From: Solilutibacter pythonis
GTDB taxonomy: Bacteria; Pseudomonadota; Gammaproteobacteria; Xanthomonadales; Xanthomonadaceae
Assembly (NCBI RefSeq): GCF_003697345.1
Contig: NZ_RFLY01000006.1
Coordinates: 109,626 to 173,625 of the forward strand
Reading direction: 5' to 3'
Length of the DNA: 64,000 bases
Made by a program: the position numbers and the translations under genes. The notes beneath the pieces were generated by a model. That model had not been told where the DNA came from and searched no databases. It saw only the letters and a program-made list of their open reading frames with translations. Below, one piece after another: positions 35,727 to 44,012 of this stretch. Position 1 is the stretch's first letter. Every line of letters starts with the position of its first letter.

Positions 35727-36152
35727 TCAGCGACAGGCATCGGCCACCCGCCTATCTAGCGCGACGGCCTGATCATAAGTCATTTGCATGAAGTCACGCT
35801 CGCGGGTACGACTGCGTCGCTGTTGCGCCCGTTCGCAACGACGCGCGGCGGTATCGCCACGATGCGCCCGCCGCGCCGATACCCGCGCCGGGCGCGCCCG
35901 CAAGGCGGCGGACACTTCCATACGGTTCATTTCCCGCCAGCGCGCGGTGTCCTGGCGGCGTTCACGCAGGTCGTCGGCATCGACGCGCGCCTCGATGCCA
36001 CGCTGCCAGAGCAACCGGCTACCGGCCGGACAATCGCCACTGACGTAGGCGTGGCCGCCACCGGCCAGCGCGCACTTGCGCAATTCGGTGGCAACCAGGG
36101 GCGGCGCTACCGTCAAAAGCAGGATGATGATGGCGCCGACGCAACGGCTCAT
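35727..36152 (-). CDS. Exported protein, DUF4124-like N-terminus, unknown
   Basis: 141 residues from the ATG at 36152. Signal peptide MSRCVGAIIILLLTVAPPLVA. The mature start LRKCALAGGGHAYVSGDCPAGS resembles the short DUF4124-type two-cysteine module. The rest is arginine-rich and probably helical, ending AVALDRRVADAC. Third small exported protein in a row on this strand; role unknown. Confidence 0.65.
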   Translation of the reverse strand: MSRCVGAIIILLLTVAPPLVATELRKCALAGGGHAYVSGDCPAGSRLLWQRGIEARVDADDLRERRQDTARWREMNRMEVSAALRARPARVSARRAHRGDTAARRCERAQQRRSRTRERDFMQMTYDQAVALDRRVADACR

Positions 36153-36228
36153 GGCGATACCTCCGAGACTCCCACCACAGCCTCGTACCAGGGCGCGCCC
36201 CACGCCATCGGCAAAATCCGACTCTGGG

Positions 36229-36948
36229 CTAGGAAAACGCCGCGTGTTCGATGTCGTCCAGGCAGGCGGCAATGTCATGGGCGGTACCGGCCAGCCGCAG
36301 GCGCGGGTGCGCGGCATCCACCTCGGCCTCGGTCTCGTGCGCCCAGGTCACGTGGTAGGGCACGTGCACGCCCCAGGCGCCGAGTTCCAGCGGCGGCGCG
36401 ATGTCCGAACGCAGCGAATTGCCCACCATCACGAACTCGGCCGGCGCCACGCCGAACTCTTCCAGCAGCCGCGCATAGGTCGGCGCGTCCTTTTCGCTGA
36501 TGATCTCGATCCGGCGAAACCAGCGGGCCAGCCCGGATTCGCGCACCTTGGCCTCCTGGTGGAACAGGTCGCCCTTGGTGATGAGCACGATGTCGTGGCG
36601 CGCGGCCACCGCCGCGACCGCCTCCCGGACCCCGGGCAGCAGTTCGACCGGATGCCGCAGCAGCGTTTTCGCCAGCATCACGATGCGATGGATGTCGGCG
36701 GCGGGGATACGGCCTTCGGTGATGTCGATCGCCGCTTCCACCATCGACAGCGCCATGCCTTTCACGCCGTAGCCGAACAGCGCCAGGTTGCGTTTCTCCA
36801 CCGCGTACAGGCGCGCGCCGAGGTCGTCGAGATCGACATGCCGACCAACGATCCGGCGGAATTCGGCCTCGGCCTCGCGGTAGTAGTCCTCGCTCTTCCA
36901 GAGGGTGTCGTCGGCATCGAAGCCGACCATGCGGATGTGCTCTGCCAT
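36229..36948 (-). CDS. HAD-family hydrolase (phosphatase)
   Basis: 239 residues. HAD motif I is DADDTLW at 10-16 (nucleophile D10). Motif II lies near VLITKGD, motif III has the Lys region in ISEKDAPTY, and motif IV is VGNSLRSDIAPPLELG. It resembles the YjjG/YfnB-like cytosolic phosphatases of the cap-1 type; the substrate is unknown. It stands alone, divergent from the PQQ-type dehydrogenase. Confidence 0.9.
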   Translation of the reverse strand: MAEHIRMVGFDADDTLWKSEDYYREAEAEFRRIVGRHVDLDDLGARLYAVEKRNLALFGYGVKGMALSMVEAAIDITEGRIPAADIHRIVMLAKTLLRHPVELLPGVREAVAAVAARHDIVLITKGDLFHQEAKVRESGLARWFRRIEIISEKDAPTYARLLEEFGVAPAEFVMVGNSLRSDIAPPLELGAWGVHVPYHVTWAHETEAEVDAAHPRLRLAGTAHDIAACLDDIEHAAFS

Positions 36949-37022
36949 CGCCCCACTCTACCCGACGACACGGCGCCTTGATGGCGTCTCCGGCACGCTG
37001 GGGTTTCACGAATGGGCCCGTC

Positions 37023-38183
37023 ATGCGCCCGATCGCCTCGTTCGTCCTCCCGTTTGCTGCCACGCTGGCGCTTGCCGCCTACCAGAACGGCGGCCCCGCG
37101 ATCACCGCGCCCGACCGCTCCGCGACGCCTCCGGCGGGAAACGTCGCACCCTTCCGGCGCACGGAGTTCGCCCGTTTCGACCAGCCCTGGGCGATGACTT
37201 TCCTGCCCGATGGTCGCTTGCTGGTGAGCGAGAAGGCCGGCCGACTCAAACTATTCGACCCGGCGACCAAGCGCATGGGCGAGATCGGCGGTTCGCCGGC
37301 AGTGGCATACGGCGGACAAGGCGGATTGGGCGACGTGGCTCCGCCCCCGCGGTTCGCCGACAACGAGTGGGTTTATTTCAGCCATGCCGAAGCCGACGAA
37401 GGCAGCACGCGCAGCGTGGTGGTGGCGCGGGCGAAGTTGACGTTGGACGTGGATGGCGGCGGCAGGCTGAGAGCCCCCGAAACGATCTGGCGGCAGGTAC
37501 CGAAGGTGAAAGGCGGCGGCCATTACAGCCATCGCATCGTGTTCGCGCCGAATGGCGGTCTGTTCATCGGTTCGGGCGACCGGCAGACATTCGAGCCAGC
37601 GCAGGACATGCGGAGCAACCTCGGCAGGATCGTCCGCCTCGACGACGACGGATCGTTCGCCGCCGGCAACCCGTTCGTGTCGCAAGGCGGCATCGCCGCG
37701 CAGGTGTGGACGCTCGGCCACCGCAACGTGCTGGGTCTCGCCTTCGACGCCCGGGGCCAGCTGTGGAGCCACGAAATGGGGCCGAAGGGCGGCGACGAAT
37801 TCAACCGTGTGGTGAGGGGCGACAACTACGGTTGGCCGGTGGTCAGCGATGGCGACCATTACGACGGTCGGCCGATCCCCAGGCACGCCAGCGCGCCGCA
37901 ATACCATGCGCCGGAGGTCGGCTGGACGCCGGTGATCTCGCCTTCCAGCCTGATCTTCTGCGATGGCGCGATGTTTCCACGGTGGCGGGGACGCGCGCTG
38001 ATCGGCGGGCTGTCCTCGCAGTCGCCGCTGGTGGTGAAGTTCGATGGCGACAGCGCCGCCGAGGAGACCCGTTACCCGATGGGCAGCCGCATCCGCGAAG
38101 TGGAGCAAGGACCGGACGGCGCGCTCTGGCTGCTGGAGGGTGGCGGCAACGCGCGGTTGCTCAGGCTAACGCCCGCTAGTTGA
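37023..38183 (+). CDS. PQQ-dependent sugar dehydrogenase (YliI/soluble GDH-like)
   Basis: 386 residues from the ATG at 37023. Beta-propeller of the soluble aldose dehydrogenase family: FDQPWAMTFLPDGRLLVSEK, then GGGHYSHRIVFAPNGGLFIG (catalytic His region), TLGHRNVLGLAFD and HEMGPKGGDEFNRV. Such enzymes oxidise aldose sugars in the periplasm using PQQ. The N-terminal signal ends LALAAYQNGG; homologues are often lipoproteins with Cys where this one has Tyr20, so the lipid anchor seems lost. Confidence 0.9.
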   Translation: MRPIASFVLPFAATLALAAYQNGGPAITAPDRSATPPAGNVAPFRRTEFARFDQPWAMTFLPDGRLLVSEKAGRLKLFDPATKRMGEIGGSPAVAYGGQGGLGDVAPPPRFADNEWVYFSHAEADEGSTRSVVVARAKLTLDVDGGGRLRAPETIWRQVPKVKGGGHYSHRIVFAPNGGLFIGSGDRQTFEPAQDMRSNLGRIVRLDDDGSFAAGNPFVSQGGIAAQVWTLGHRNVLGLAFDARGQLWSHEMGPKGGDEFNRVVRGDNYGWPVVSDGDHYDGRPIPRHASAPQYHAPEVGWTPVISPSSLIFCDGAMFPRWRGRALIGGLSSQSPLVVKFDGDSAAEETRYPMGSRIREVEQGPDGALWLLEGGGNARLLRLTPAS

Positions 38184-38704
38184 ACCGGCAGCCAGAACGC
38201 CCCCCCCTCGGGCGACGGTGCGGCCGCAGCGCACGGTCTGTTCCACCGCCGTAGCGAACGGATCGGCGCTGGTGCGGCTGGCCGCGCCTAGTCCGCCATT
38301 CAACCGAGCTCAGGGGCTGAAACCAGAGGCTGACGGCCGCGAGATTTCGGCGCGGCCGGTGGAAAGCCCCTCATGTCACCACGACCCAAGGCCGGCATGC
38401 CGCATCGGGTTTCCGGCGCAACGTCGGGCGCGTATTCGCCTACAGTTCGCGTCGCCGGAAGGCCGGCACGCCGCCCGTCCGGGCATGGCATGGATCGCCA
38501 CGCGCAACTGGCGCGCCCCTCCGGCGCGGCCTCCCGCGCACGCTTCGGTTTTCAGTTGCCGGGCACGGGCGCGTATCGCGGTGCGTTGGGTGGGGAAGCC
38601 AGGCCGCTTCGAGAAAGCCGGTGATGGCACGACGGCCAGAATGCGCGGCATGTTTCATCGGGCGGCACCCGCCACGCCGGCGGAATCGGCGCCCGTGGCA
38701 AAAG
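38184..38704. other. 521-base region without a gene
   Basis: Lies between the convergent sugar dehydrogenase and antiporter genes. I see no conserved reading frame, tRNA or clear terminator here; the open frames have only arginine/alanine/proline-rich compositional translations. Confidence 0.6.
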
Positions 38705-39892
38705 TCAGCCCGCGCCAGCGCGCCGCTGGAGTTTCGACGCCACCATCGGCACGCTCAGCATGGTGCTGGCCACCGCCATCAACAGCAACGCGGTGAAGGT
38801 TTCGTTGGTGATGATGGCGCGATCCAGCAGCACGTTGGCGAAGATGATCATGATGAGCGCCTTGGTTTGCAGCAACCAGCCGATGATCGAGGCCTCCCCC
38901 TTCGGCCAGCCGAGGATACGCCCGGCCAGTTTCACCCCCGCCAGTTTGCCCGCCACCGCGGCCAGCAGCAGCCCGCCCGCCGCCATGAACACGCTCAGCC
39001 CGCCCATCGACCAGGCGGTCTTGAGCCCGGTGGAAAGGAAGAACACCGGCATCATCACCAGCAGTATGTGGTGACGCAGCAGATCCATGCGCGCCTGGTT
39101 GAACCAGTCGCCATCCATCACCACGCCGGCAAGAAACGCGCCGACCATGAAGTGCAGCCCGGCCCAGTCCGCGCCCAGCGCCACCAGCGCCAGCCAGACC
39201 GGCGCGATGTACCAGCGGTCATGCTCCGGCACCCGGCGCATCAGCCGGCGGAAGAAACCGCAGGCCACGGCGAACAGCAGAAGGAAGGCCGCCTGCCGGC
39301 CGATCCGCGCCCAATCCATCAGGATCAACGCCAGCACGCCCCAGATGGCGATGTCATCCAGGCTGGCATAGCGCAGGATGCGCTGACCAAGCGGCCGGCG
39401 CAGGATGTCGAGTTTCTCCATCAGCAGGATCAGGATCGGCAGCGCAGTGACCGCGCAGGCCATGCCGATCCCGGCCACGAACTGCCACGGCCGGCTCCCG
39501 GCGCCGGCCCAGCCGGGAAAGCGGAGCATGACCAGCGCGACCATGGCGCCGAACAGCAACGGCGTGCTCAGCGCCAGCCCGGCGGTGATGCCGGATTCGC
39601 GGCGGTTTTCCCAGGCGCGTTTCAGGTCCAGTTCGACCCCGGCGATGCAGACGAACAGCATCACCGCCCACCAGGCGATGCCGTTCAACGCCTGCGCCAC
39701 TTCGGGATTGAAGACGAAGGCGTAGTAATCGGGAAACCACCTGCCCAGCACGCCCGGTCCCAGCAGGATGCCGGTGACGATCTGCACCACCACCAGCGGC
39801 GCCCAGTAATCGGTACGCCCCAGCCGCCAGACGAAATACGGCACCGCCATGATGATCAGCATGGCGACGAGGAAAATCTCGGTGGTGGTCAT
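38705..39892 (-). CDS. CPA2-family cation:proton antiporter
   Basis: 395 residues from the ATG at 39892, about 12 helices. CPA2 features are PLVVVQIVTGILLGPGVLG at the first helices, CIAGVELDLKRAWE, and LRYASLDDIAIWGVL, which holds the paired aspartates of the ion site. It exchanges Na+ or K+ for H+ across the inner membrane. No RCK/TrkA regulatory domain is attached, unlike KefB/C. Operon partner unclear. Confidence 0.9.
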   Translation of the reverse strand: MTTTEIFLVAMLIIMAVPYFVWRLGRTDYWAPLVVVQIVTGILLGPGVLGRWFPDYYAFVFNPEVAQALNGIAWWAVMLFVCIAGVELDLKRAWENRRESGITAGLALSTPLLFGAMVALVMLRFPGWAGAGSRPWQFVAGIGMACAVTALPILILLMEKLDILRRPLGQRILRYASLDDIAIWGVLALILMDWARIGRQAAFLLLFAVACGFFRRLMRRVPEHDRWYIAPVWLALVALGADWAGLHFMVGAFLAGVVMDGDWFNQARMDLLRHHILLVMMPVFFLSTGLKTAWSMGGLSVFMAAGGLLLAAVAGKLAGVKLAGRILGWPKGEASIIGWLLQTKALIMIIFANVLLDRAIITNETFTALLLMAVASTMLSVPMVASKLQRRAGAG

Positions 39893-39913
39893 CGCGTGCG
39901 GCACCGGCGGCGC

Positions 39914-40708
39914 TCAAACGGGGCGGGATACGAAACGCACGATCTTCGCCAACAGGATACGGGGCGTAAAGCGCATCAGGAATACCTGCAACCGATTGCC
40001 CATGCCGTGCACCGCCAGCCGTTTACCTGCCAGCCCCACGCGCCAGGCATCGGCGCCGACCGCGTCGCCATCGGGCAGGTAGCCGCCCTTGAACAAGGCG
40101 GAGCGACGCGCGTTCGCCGCCTCGGAAAACCGCGTTCGGGTCGGGCCGGGGCAGTAGGCGGTGACACCGACGCCGCGCGCCGCCAACTCCTCGGCGATCC
40201 CCTCGCTCCACACCCGCAGATAGGCCTTGCTGCCGTAATAGACGGCGAGGAACGGCCCCGGTGGGAACGAGGCGATGGAACTGATGTTGAGGATATGGCC
40301 GCCGCGCGCGAGAAGCCGTGGCAGGAAACGCTTGGCCAGCACCGTTGGCGCCTCGATGTTGAGGCGCAGCATCGCCAGTTCGTCATCAAGGTCGGTATCG
40401 ACGAATTCGCCATAGACGCCGACACCGGCGTTATTGACCAGCATGTCGATGGCGACACCGCGCGCTTCGACTTCCGCGAACAGCCGCTCGGCACCGCCGG
40501 GCGCGGCCAGGTCCGCGGCGATCGCCGTCGCCTCGATACCGTATCGCCGCCGCCAATCGGCCGCGAACGCTTCGATCGCGGCGGCATTACGCGCCGAAAG
40601 CAGCAAATGCCAGCCATCGCGCGCGGCGGCCTCCGCAATCCCCTTGCCGATGCCACCCGACGCCCCGGTGATCAGTACGGTCTTGCGCGGCGGAACCCGC
40701 GAGGTCAT
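39914..40708 (-). CDS. Short-chain dehydrogenase/reductase
   Basis: 264 residues from the ATG at 40708. Classical SDR: cofactor loop TGASGGIGKG (about 14-23), NNAGVGVYG, catalytic Ser in ISSIAS, and YxxxK in VYYGSKAYL. The C-terminus is hydrophobic (RLQVFLMRFTPRILLAKIVR), suggesting membrane association. It begins inside the stop of the CtlX-like gene (TGATG), so the two are coupled. Substrate unknown. Confidence 0.9.
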   Translation of the reverse strand: MTSRVPPRKTVLITGASGGIGKGIAEAAARDGWHLLLSARNAAAIEAFAADWRRRYGIEATAIAADLAAPGGAERLFAEVEARGVAIDMLVNNAGVGVYGEFVDTDLDDELAMLRLNIEAPTVLAKRFLPRLLARGGHILNISSIASFPPGPFLAVYYGSKAYLRVWSEGIAEELAARGVGVTAYCPGPTRTRFSEAANARRSALFKGGYLPDGDAVGADAWRVGLAGKRLAVHGMGNRLQVFLMRFTPRILLAKIVRFVSRPV

Positions 40709-41619
40709 CAGTAAATCTCGCCGATGCAGCAACGCAGCGAACCACCGCCGGCCTCGATCGCCGCCAGCGGCACCGAACGCGGCACGAAGCCCGCATCGGC
40801 GAACAGACGCCGGCTCGGGGCGCGCAACGCGGCATCGGCGCGCGCGCTCATCCACACCGTATCGGCGGAAAGCGCAATGCAATTGCCGACGAAGGCGGCG
40901 TGCTCGGCCTCGTCGCAGATCAACGCATGCGGCGCGTAATGCGCGGCGATGGCATTGGCGATGGCGGCATCGGCGAAGCCTTTCGGGCACACCACCGCGG
41001 CACGGCCGGCCAGCACCGAAAGCACCACATTGGTGTGGTATTCGCCCTCGGCCAGGTCGAACAACAGCGAGGCGCGCAGGCCGAAGGCTTCATGCATCAG
41101 CCGCGCGCCTTCTTCGTCGCAGCGCTCGGACAGGCCGATGTAGCCCAGCCCGCGCGCGCGGTCGATCACCAGCGCGCCGGTCAGCTCGCACGGATGCGGC
41201 TGGCCGGACAAGTCGATTTCCTCGCGGCCAAGCACGTCACGGAAGAAGGCGCGGATGTCGCCGCGTCCGGCTTCGCGCTGGCGCACCGGGTGGCGCATCC
41301 GCGCGATCACCACCCGTCCGCCGGCGGTGCCGAAGACGTTGTTGGGAAAGACCGCGTCCGGCGTGGCCGGGTCGCCGGCGAAGCAGATCGCCGGCAGCAC
41401 CGCGCCGATCGCGCGCTGCAATTCGCGGTGCTCGGCCGAGGCGCGCACGGCATCGAACGCCGAGGCATCGGCCATGTAGGCATTGTCCTCGGCCGATTGC
41501 GTGGCCTGGGCGAAACCATCGGGCGCGACGAGGAAGGCGGCGCGCGCGGTGGCCGGGCCGAAATCGGCGTCCAGGGTGCGCGCATGGGCGAAGAAGGCGG
41601 AAACGTCACGGGTCAGCAT
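40708..41619 (-). CDS. CtlX-like arginine/citrulline hydrolase (amidinotransferase superfamily)
   Basis: 303 residues. The guanidino-modifying fold is recognisable: FPNNVFGTAGG, GQPHPCELTGALVID, LAEGEYHTNVVLSVL (catalytic His) and the C-terminal nucleophile region AGGGSLRCCIGEIY with the catalytic Cys. It fits the CtlX/arginine-deiminase-related family, which hydrolyses citrulline or a related guanidino/ureido compound. Relation to the arginase encoded at 27 kb is only thematic. Coupled to the downstream SDR. Confidence 0.82.
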   Translation of the reverse strand: MLTRDVSAFFAHARTLDADFGPATARAAFLVAPDGFAQATQSAEDNAYMADASAFDAVRASAEHRELQRAIGAVLPAICFAGDPATPDAVFPNNVFGTAGGRVVIARMRHPVRQREAGRGDIRAFFRDVLGREEIDLSGQPHPCELTGALVIDRARGLGYIGLSERCDEEGARLMHEAFGLRASLLFDLAEGEYHTNVVLSVLAGRAAVVCPKGFADAAIANAIAAHYAPHALICDEAEHAAFVGNCIALSADTVWMSARADAALRAPSRRLFADAGFVPRSVPLAAIEAGGGSLRCCIGEIY

Positions 41620-41683
41620 GGGGGCGATTGTCAGCGATCCCCTTCTTCCCCGCCAGCGGGTCGGTCGGCGTCGGCCCCAAAAT

Positions 41684-41711
41684 CAATCGGGCGGCTCGCG
41701 CCGCCCGATTG
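41684..41711 (-). terminator. Intrinsic terminator of the EF-hand gene
   Basis: A 12-base perfect stem (CAATCGGGCGGC / GCCGCCCGATTG) with a 4-base loop, followed on the minus strand by ATTTTG, 28 bases after the EF-hand stop. It also separates that gene from the CtlX operon. Confidence 0.85.
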
Positions 41712-41738
41712 GCCACAACTGGTTTTCTTGTGGAGTGC

Positions 41739-42143
41739 TCAGCCGCCCTTGCCGGGCTGCCCCTTGTCGCCGTAATTGGCGGCGAGCCAGGCTTTGTACT
41801 CGTCTTGCGTCAGTTGGCCGTCCTTGTCGGCGTCGGCGGCATCGAAGACCTGGGACAGGCTCGGCACCGAGGCGACTTCGGTCTTGCTGAGGCTGCCGTT
41901 GCCGTCGCTGTCGAGATCGTTCCAGTTGGTCTTGTCGCCGGCTTCGGCCGGCGGCGCCTGGGTGGTGGTCTCGGACTGCTGGCCGGCGGCGCCCTCGGTG
42001 GGCGGCGTTGCCGAAGTGGACTGCGGCGGCATCTCGGCGGCCTTGCCATCCTGGGCGGCATCCTGCGCGAAAGCCAACGGGGCGGCGCCCAGGGTCATGA
42101 TGGAAGCGACCAACAGCGGGGCAAAGTTCTTGCGATAGTTCAT
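41739..42143 (-). CDS. Exported EF-hand calcium-binding protein
   Basis: 134 residues: signal peptide (to AFAQD), a low-complexity Thr/Pro/Gln linker, then a pair of EF-hand loops, DLDSDGNGSLSKTE (about 77-90) and DAADADKDGQLTQDE (about 101-115). The first has the canonical D-x-D-x-D-G spacing and both end in Glu. Probably a periplasmic Ca2+ buffer or sensor; the partner is unknown. Confidence 0.9.
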   Translation of the reverse strand: MNYRKNFAPLLVASIMTLGAAPLAFAQDAAQDGKAAEMPPQSTSATPPTEGAAGQQSETTTQAPPAEAGDKTNWNDLDSDGNGSLSKTEVASVPSLSQVFDAADADKDGQLTQDEYKAWLAANYGDKGQPGKGG

Positions 42144-42368
42144 CAGTTTCTACCTCTTTCGTTCGTGGGGGACTCGAAACGAGCCTCGGAAAGCGCCGAG
42201 ACACGATGCGCCGATGCAAAGTCGGATTCGATTGCCATCGAAGCGCAACGCCACCTTGAACGAAGCCATATGAACCTTCACCACTGCGCAAGTGTTAAGA
42301 AAACGGAGGTTTAACCCGCCGCGCGATGAATCGAGCTAGACGGCCACCGCCCCGGCACGCACATGAAA

Positions 42369-42390
42369 ACAGGCACCCGGAGGTGCCTGT
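42369..42390 (-). terminator. Intrinsic terminator after nrdJb
   Basis: Stem ACAGGCACC / GGTGCCTGT with a 4-base loop; on the minus strand it is followed by TTTTC. It lies 30 bases after the nrdJb stop and ends the nrdJ operon. Confidence 0.88.
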
Positions 42391-42420
42391 CGCCGTTTCG
42401 CCTGGTGAATGTTTCGCCAC

Positions 42421-43221
42421 TCAACCGCATTTGGAATAACCGCAATTGAGGCAGGTGGCGCAGCCATCCATGATCACGATGGCCTTGGCGTGGCATTTGT
42501 GGCACATGCTGGCGCTGGGCGGGAAGCTCACGCCTTCGCCGGTCACGGCGATGTCCTCGGGGTGCTCGACCGCGTCGGACGTGGCCGATGCCGGCACGGT
42601 TTCAGCGTTTTTTTTCGAGCCGTTCCGCCGTGCTTCGTAGGCGCGGCGCTTCTCCGCGATCAGCGCCAGTTGGTGCTCGCTCATTTCCGTATCGCACAGC
42701 ATGCCGATGGTCTTCAGATGATCCTCGACGATACTGCCCAGCTCGGCCACCAGCGACGGCATGTAGACGCCGCCCGCCTTGAAATAGCCGCCCTTGGGAT
42801 CGAACACCGCTTTCATTTCCTCGACCAGGAAAGTGACATCGCCGCCTTTGCGGAACACCGCCGACATGATTCGGGTCAGCGCGACGATCCACTGGAAATG
42901 CTCCATCGACTTGGAGTTGATGAAGATCTCGAACGGACGTCGATGTTCGTGATCGGTACCGGCGTTGAGTACGATGTCGTTGATGGTGACGTACATCGCA
43001 TGCTCGACCAACGGCGATTTGATCTTGTAGGTGGAGCCGATCAGCACCTCGGGGCGCTCGATCCTCTCGTGCATCTGGATCACGTTGTCCGCCCCGGACT
43101 CGGCCTCGACGGTTTCGCGCGCCACGCTTGTCCCGGCCGGGGCGGGCTGGGCTTCGCGCGCCTTGTCTTCCGGGGTAAGTACGGCGTAACCCTTAATTTT
43201 CTTGTCGATCTTGACGGCCAT
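42421..43221 (-). CDS. nrdJb: B12-dependent ribonucleotide reductase C-terminal subunit (NrdJb)
   Basis: 266 residues, the separate C-terminal part of class II reductase as in Pseudomonas aeruginosa NrdJb. A TSCPD-type domain (about 90-200: EIFINSKSMEHFQWIVALTR, GVYMPSLVAELGSIVEDHLK) is followed by a C-terminal tail with the redox/zinc cysteines, CHKC and CATCLNCGYSKC. The tail shuttles electrons to the catalytic subunit. Separated from nrdJa by a histone-like gene on the same strand. Confidence 0.9.
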   Translation of the reverse strand: MAVKIDKKIKGYAVLTPEDKAREAQPAPAGTSVARETVEAESGADNVIQMHERIERPEVLIGSTYKIKSPLVEHAMYVTINDIVLNAGTDHEHRRPFEIFINSKSMEHFQWIVALTRIMSAVFRKGGDVTFLVEEMKAVFDPKGGYFKAGGVYMPSLVAELGSIVEDHLKTIGMLCDTEMSEHQLALIAEKRRAYEARRNGSKKNAETVPASATSDAVEHPEDIAVTGEGVSFPPSASMCHKCHAKAIVIMDGCATCLNCGYSKCG

Positions 43222-43285
43222 GGTGTCCTGGTTCCTAGGGATGTGGAGATGTCCGCCGCCACCGGGCGACGGACGATCCTCACGG

Positions 43286-43888
43286 TTACTTCGCGACCTT
43301 ACCCGCCGCTTTCTTGACCGCGCGCCGGGTGGTGGCGGTTTTCTTCACGGCCTTTTTCACGGCCTTTTTCGCGACTTTCTTGACCGCGACCTTCTTGGCG
43401 GGCGCTTTCTTCGCCACGACCTTCTTCACCGCCGCTTTCCCGGCCACCGCTTTCTTGGCGACGGCTTTCTTCGCGGCGGCCGCTTTCTTGGCGACGGTCT
43501 TCTTACCGGCCAGGCGCTTCACCGCTTCGGTCTTCTTGCCCGCGCCCTGTTTTTTCAGCGCGGCGGCCTCGGCGCGCGCCTTCTCGCCGGCCGAGGCGGC
43601 TTTCTTCTTCAAATCACCAGTGGTTTTCTTGGCGGCTTTCTTGACCGCGGCGGCGCGCTTGGTCACCGCCTTCTCCACTTGGGCGGCCTTCCTGGCGACC
43701 GTCTTACGCGCCGCCGTGGCCTTCTTCGCCACCACCTTGCGCACCCTGACGCCTTCCTTCTTGGCGCTGGCCGCGATGTCCTCGACCTTGGCAACGACGC
43801 TGCTGCCGGCTTCCTTCGCAGTCTCGACCGCGGCTCCGACGGCGTTTTCCGCCTTGGCGATCATGCCGCTGCTTTGCTTCTTGACCAT
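43286..43888 (-). CDS. Histone-H1-like Ala/Lys-rich DNA-binding protein
   Basis: 200 residues from the ATG at 43888, with a strong AAGGAGGG about 5 bases upstream. Almost wholly composed of lysine/alanine/valine repeats (AKKAVAKKAVAGKAAVKKVV style), with an acidic-basic helical N-terminus (about 8-50). Resembles eukaryotic H1 C-terminal tails and bacterial AlgP/Hc1-like proteins; likely condenses DNA or RNA. It is inserted between nrdJa (124 bases before) and nrdJb (64 bases after). Repetitive, so copy number may vary between strains. Confidence 0.9.
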   Translation of the reverse strand: MVKKQSSGMIAKAENAVGAAVETAKEAGSSVVAKVEDIAASAKKEGVRVRKVVAKKATAARKTVARKAAQVEKAVTKRAAAVKKAAKKTTGDLKKKAASAGEKARAEAAALKKQGAGKKTEAVKRLAGKKTVAKKAAAAKKAVAKKAVAGKAAVKKVVAKKAPAKKVAVKKVAKKAVKKAVKKTATTRRAVKKAAGKVAK

Positions 43889-44012
43889 ATGCCCTCCTTG
43901 TGGGCGCAAACCGGGGATAGGGAATAAATGGGTATTACCCGCACGATGCTATACCCGTCGTCGCCGCAATGCCGCGTGACGAACCCCGCCCCCGGCGCGT
44001 CCGCCACCGGCT

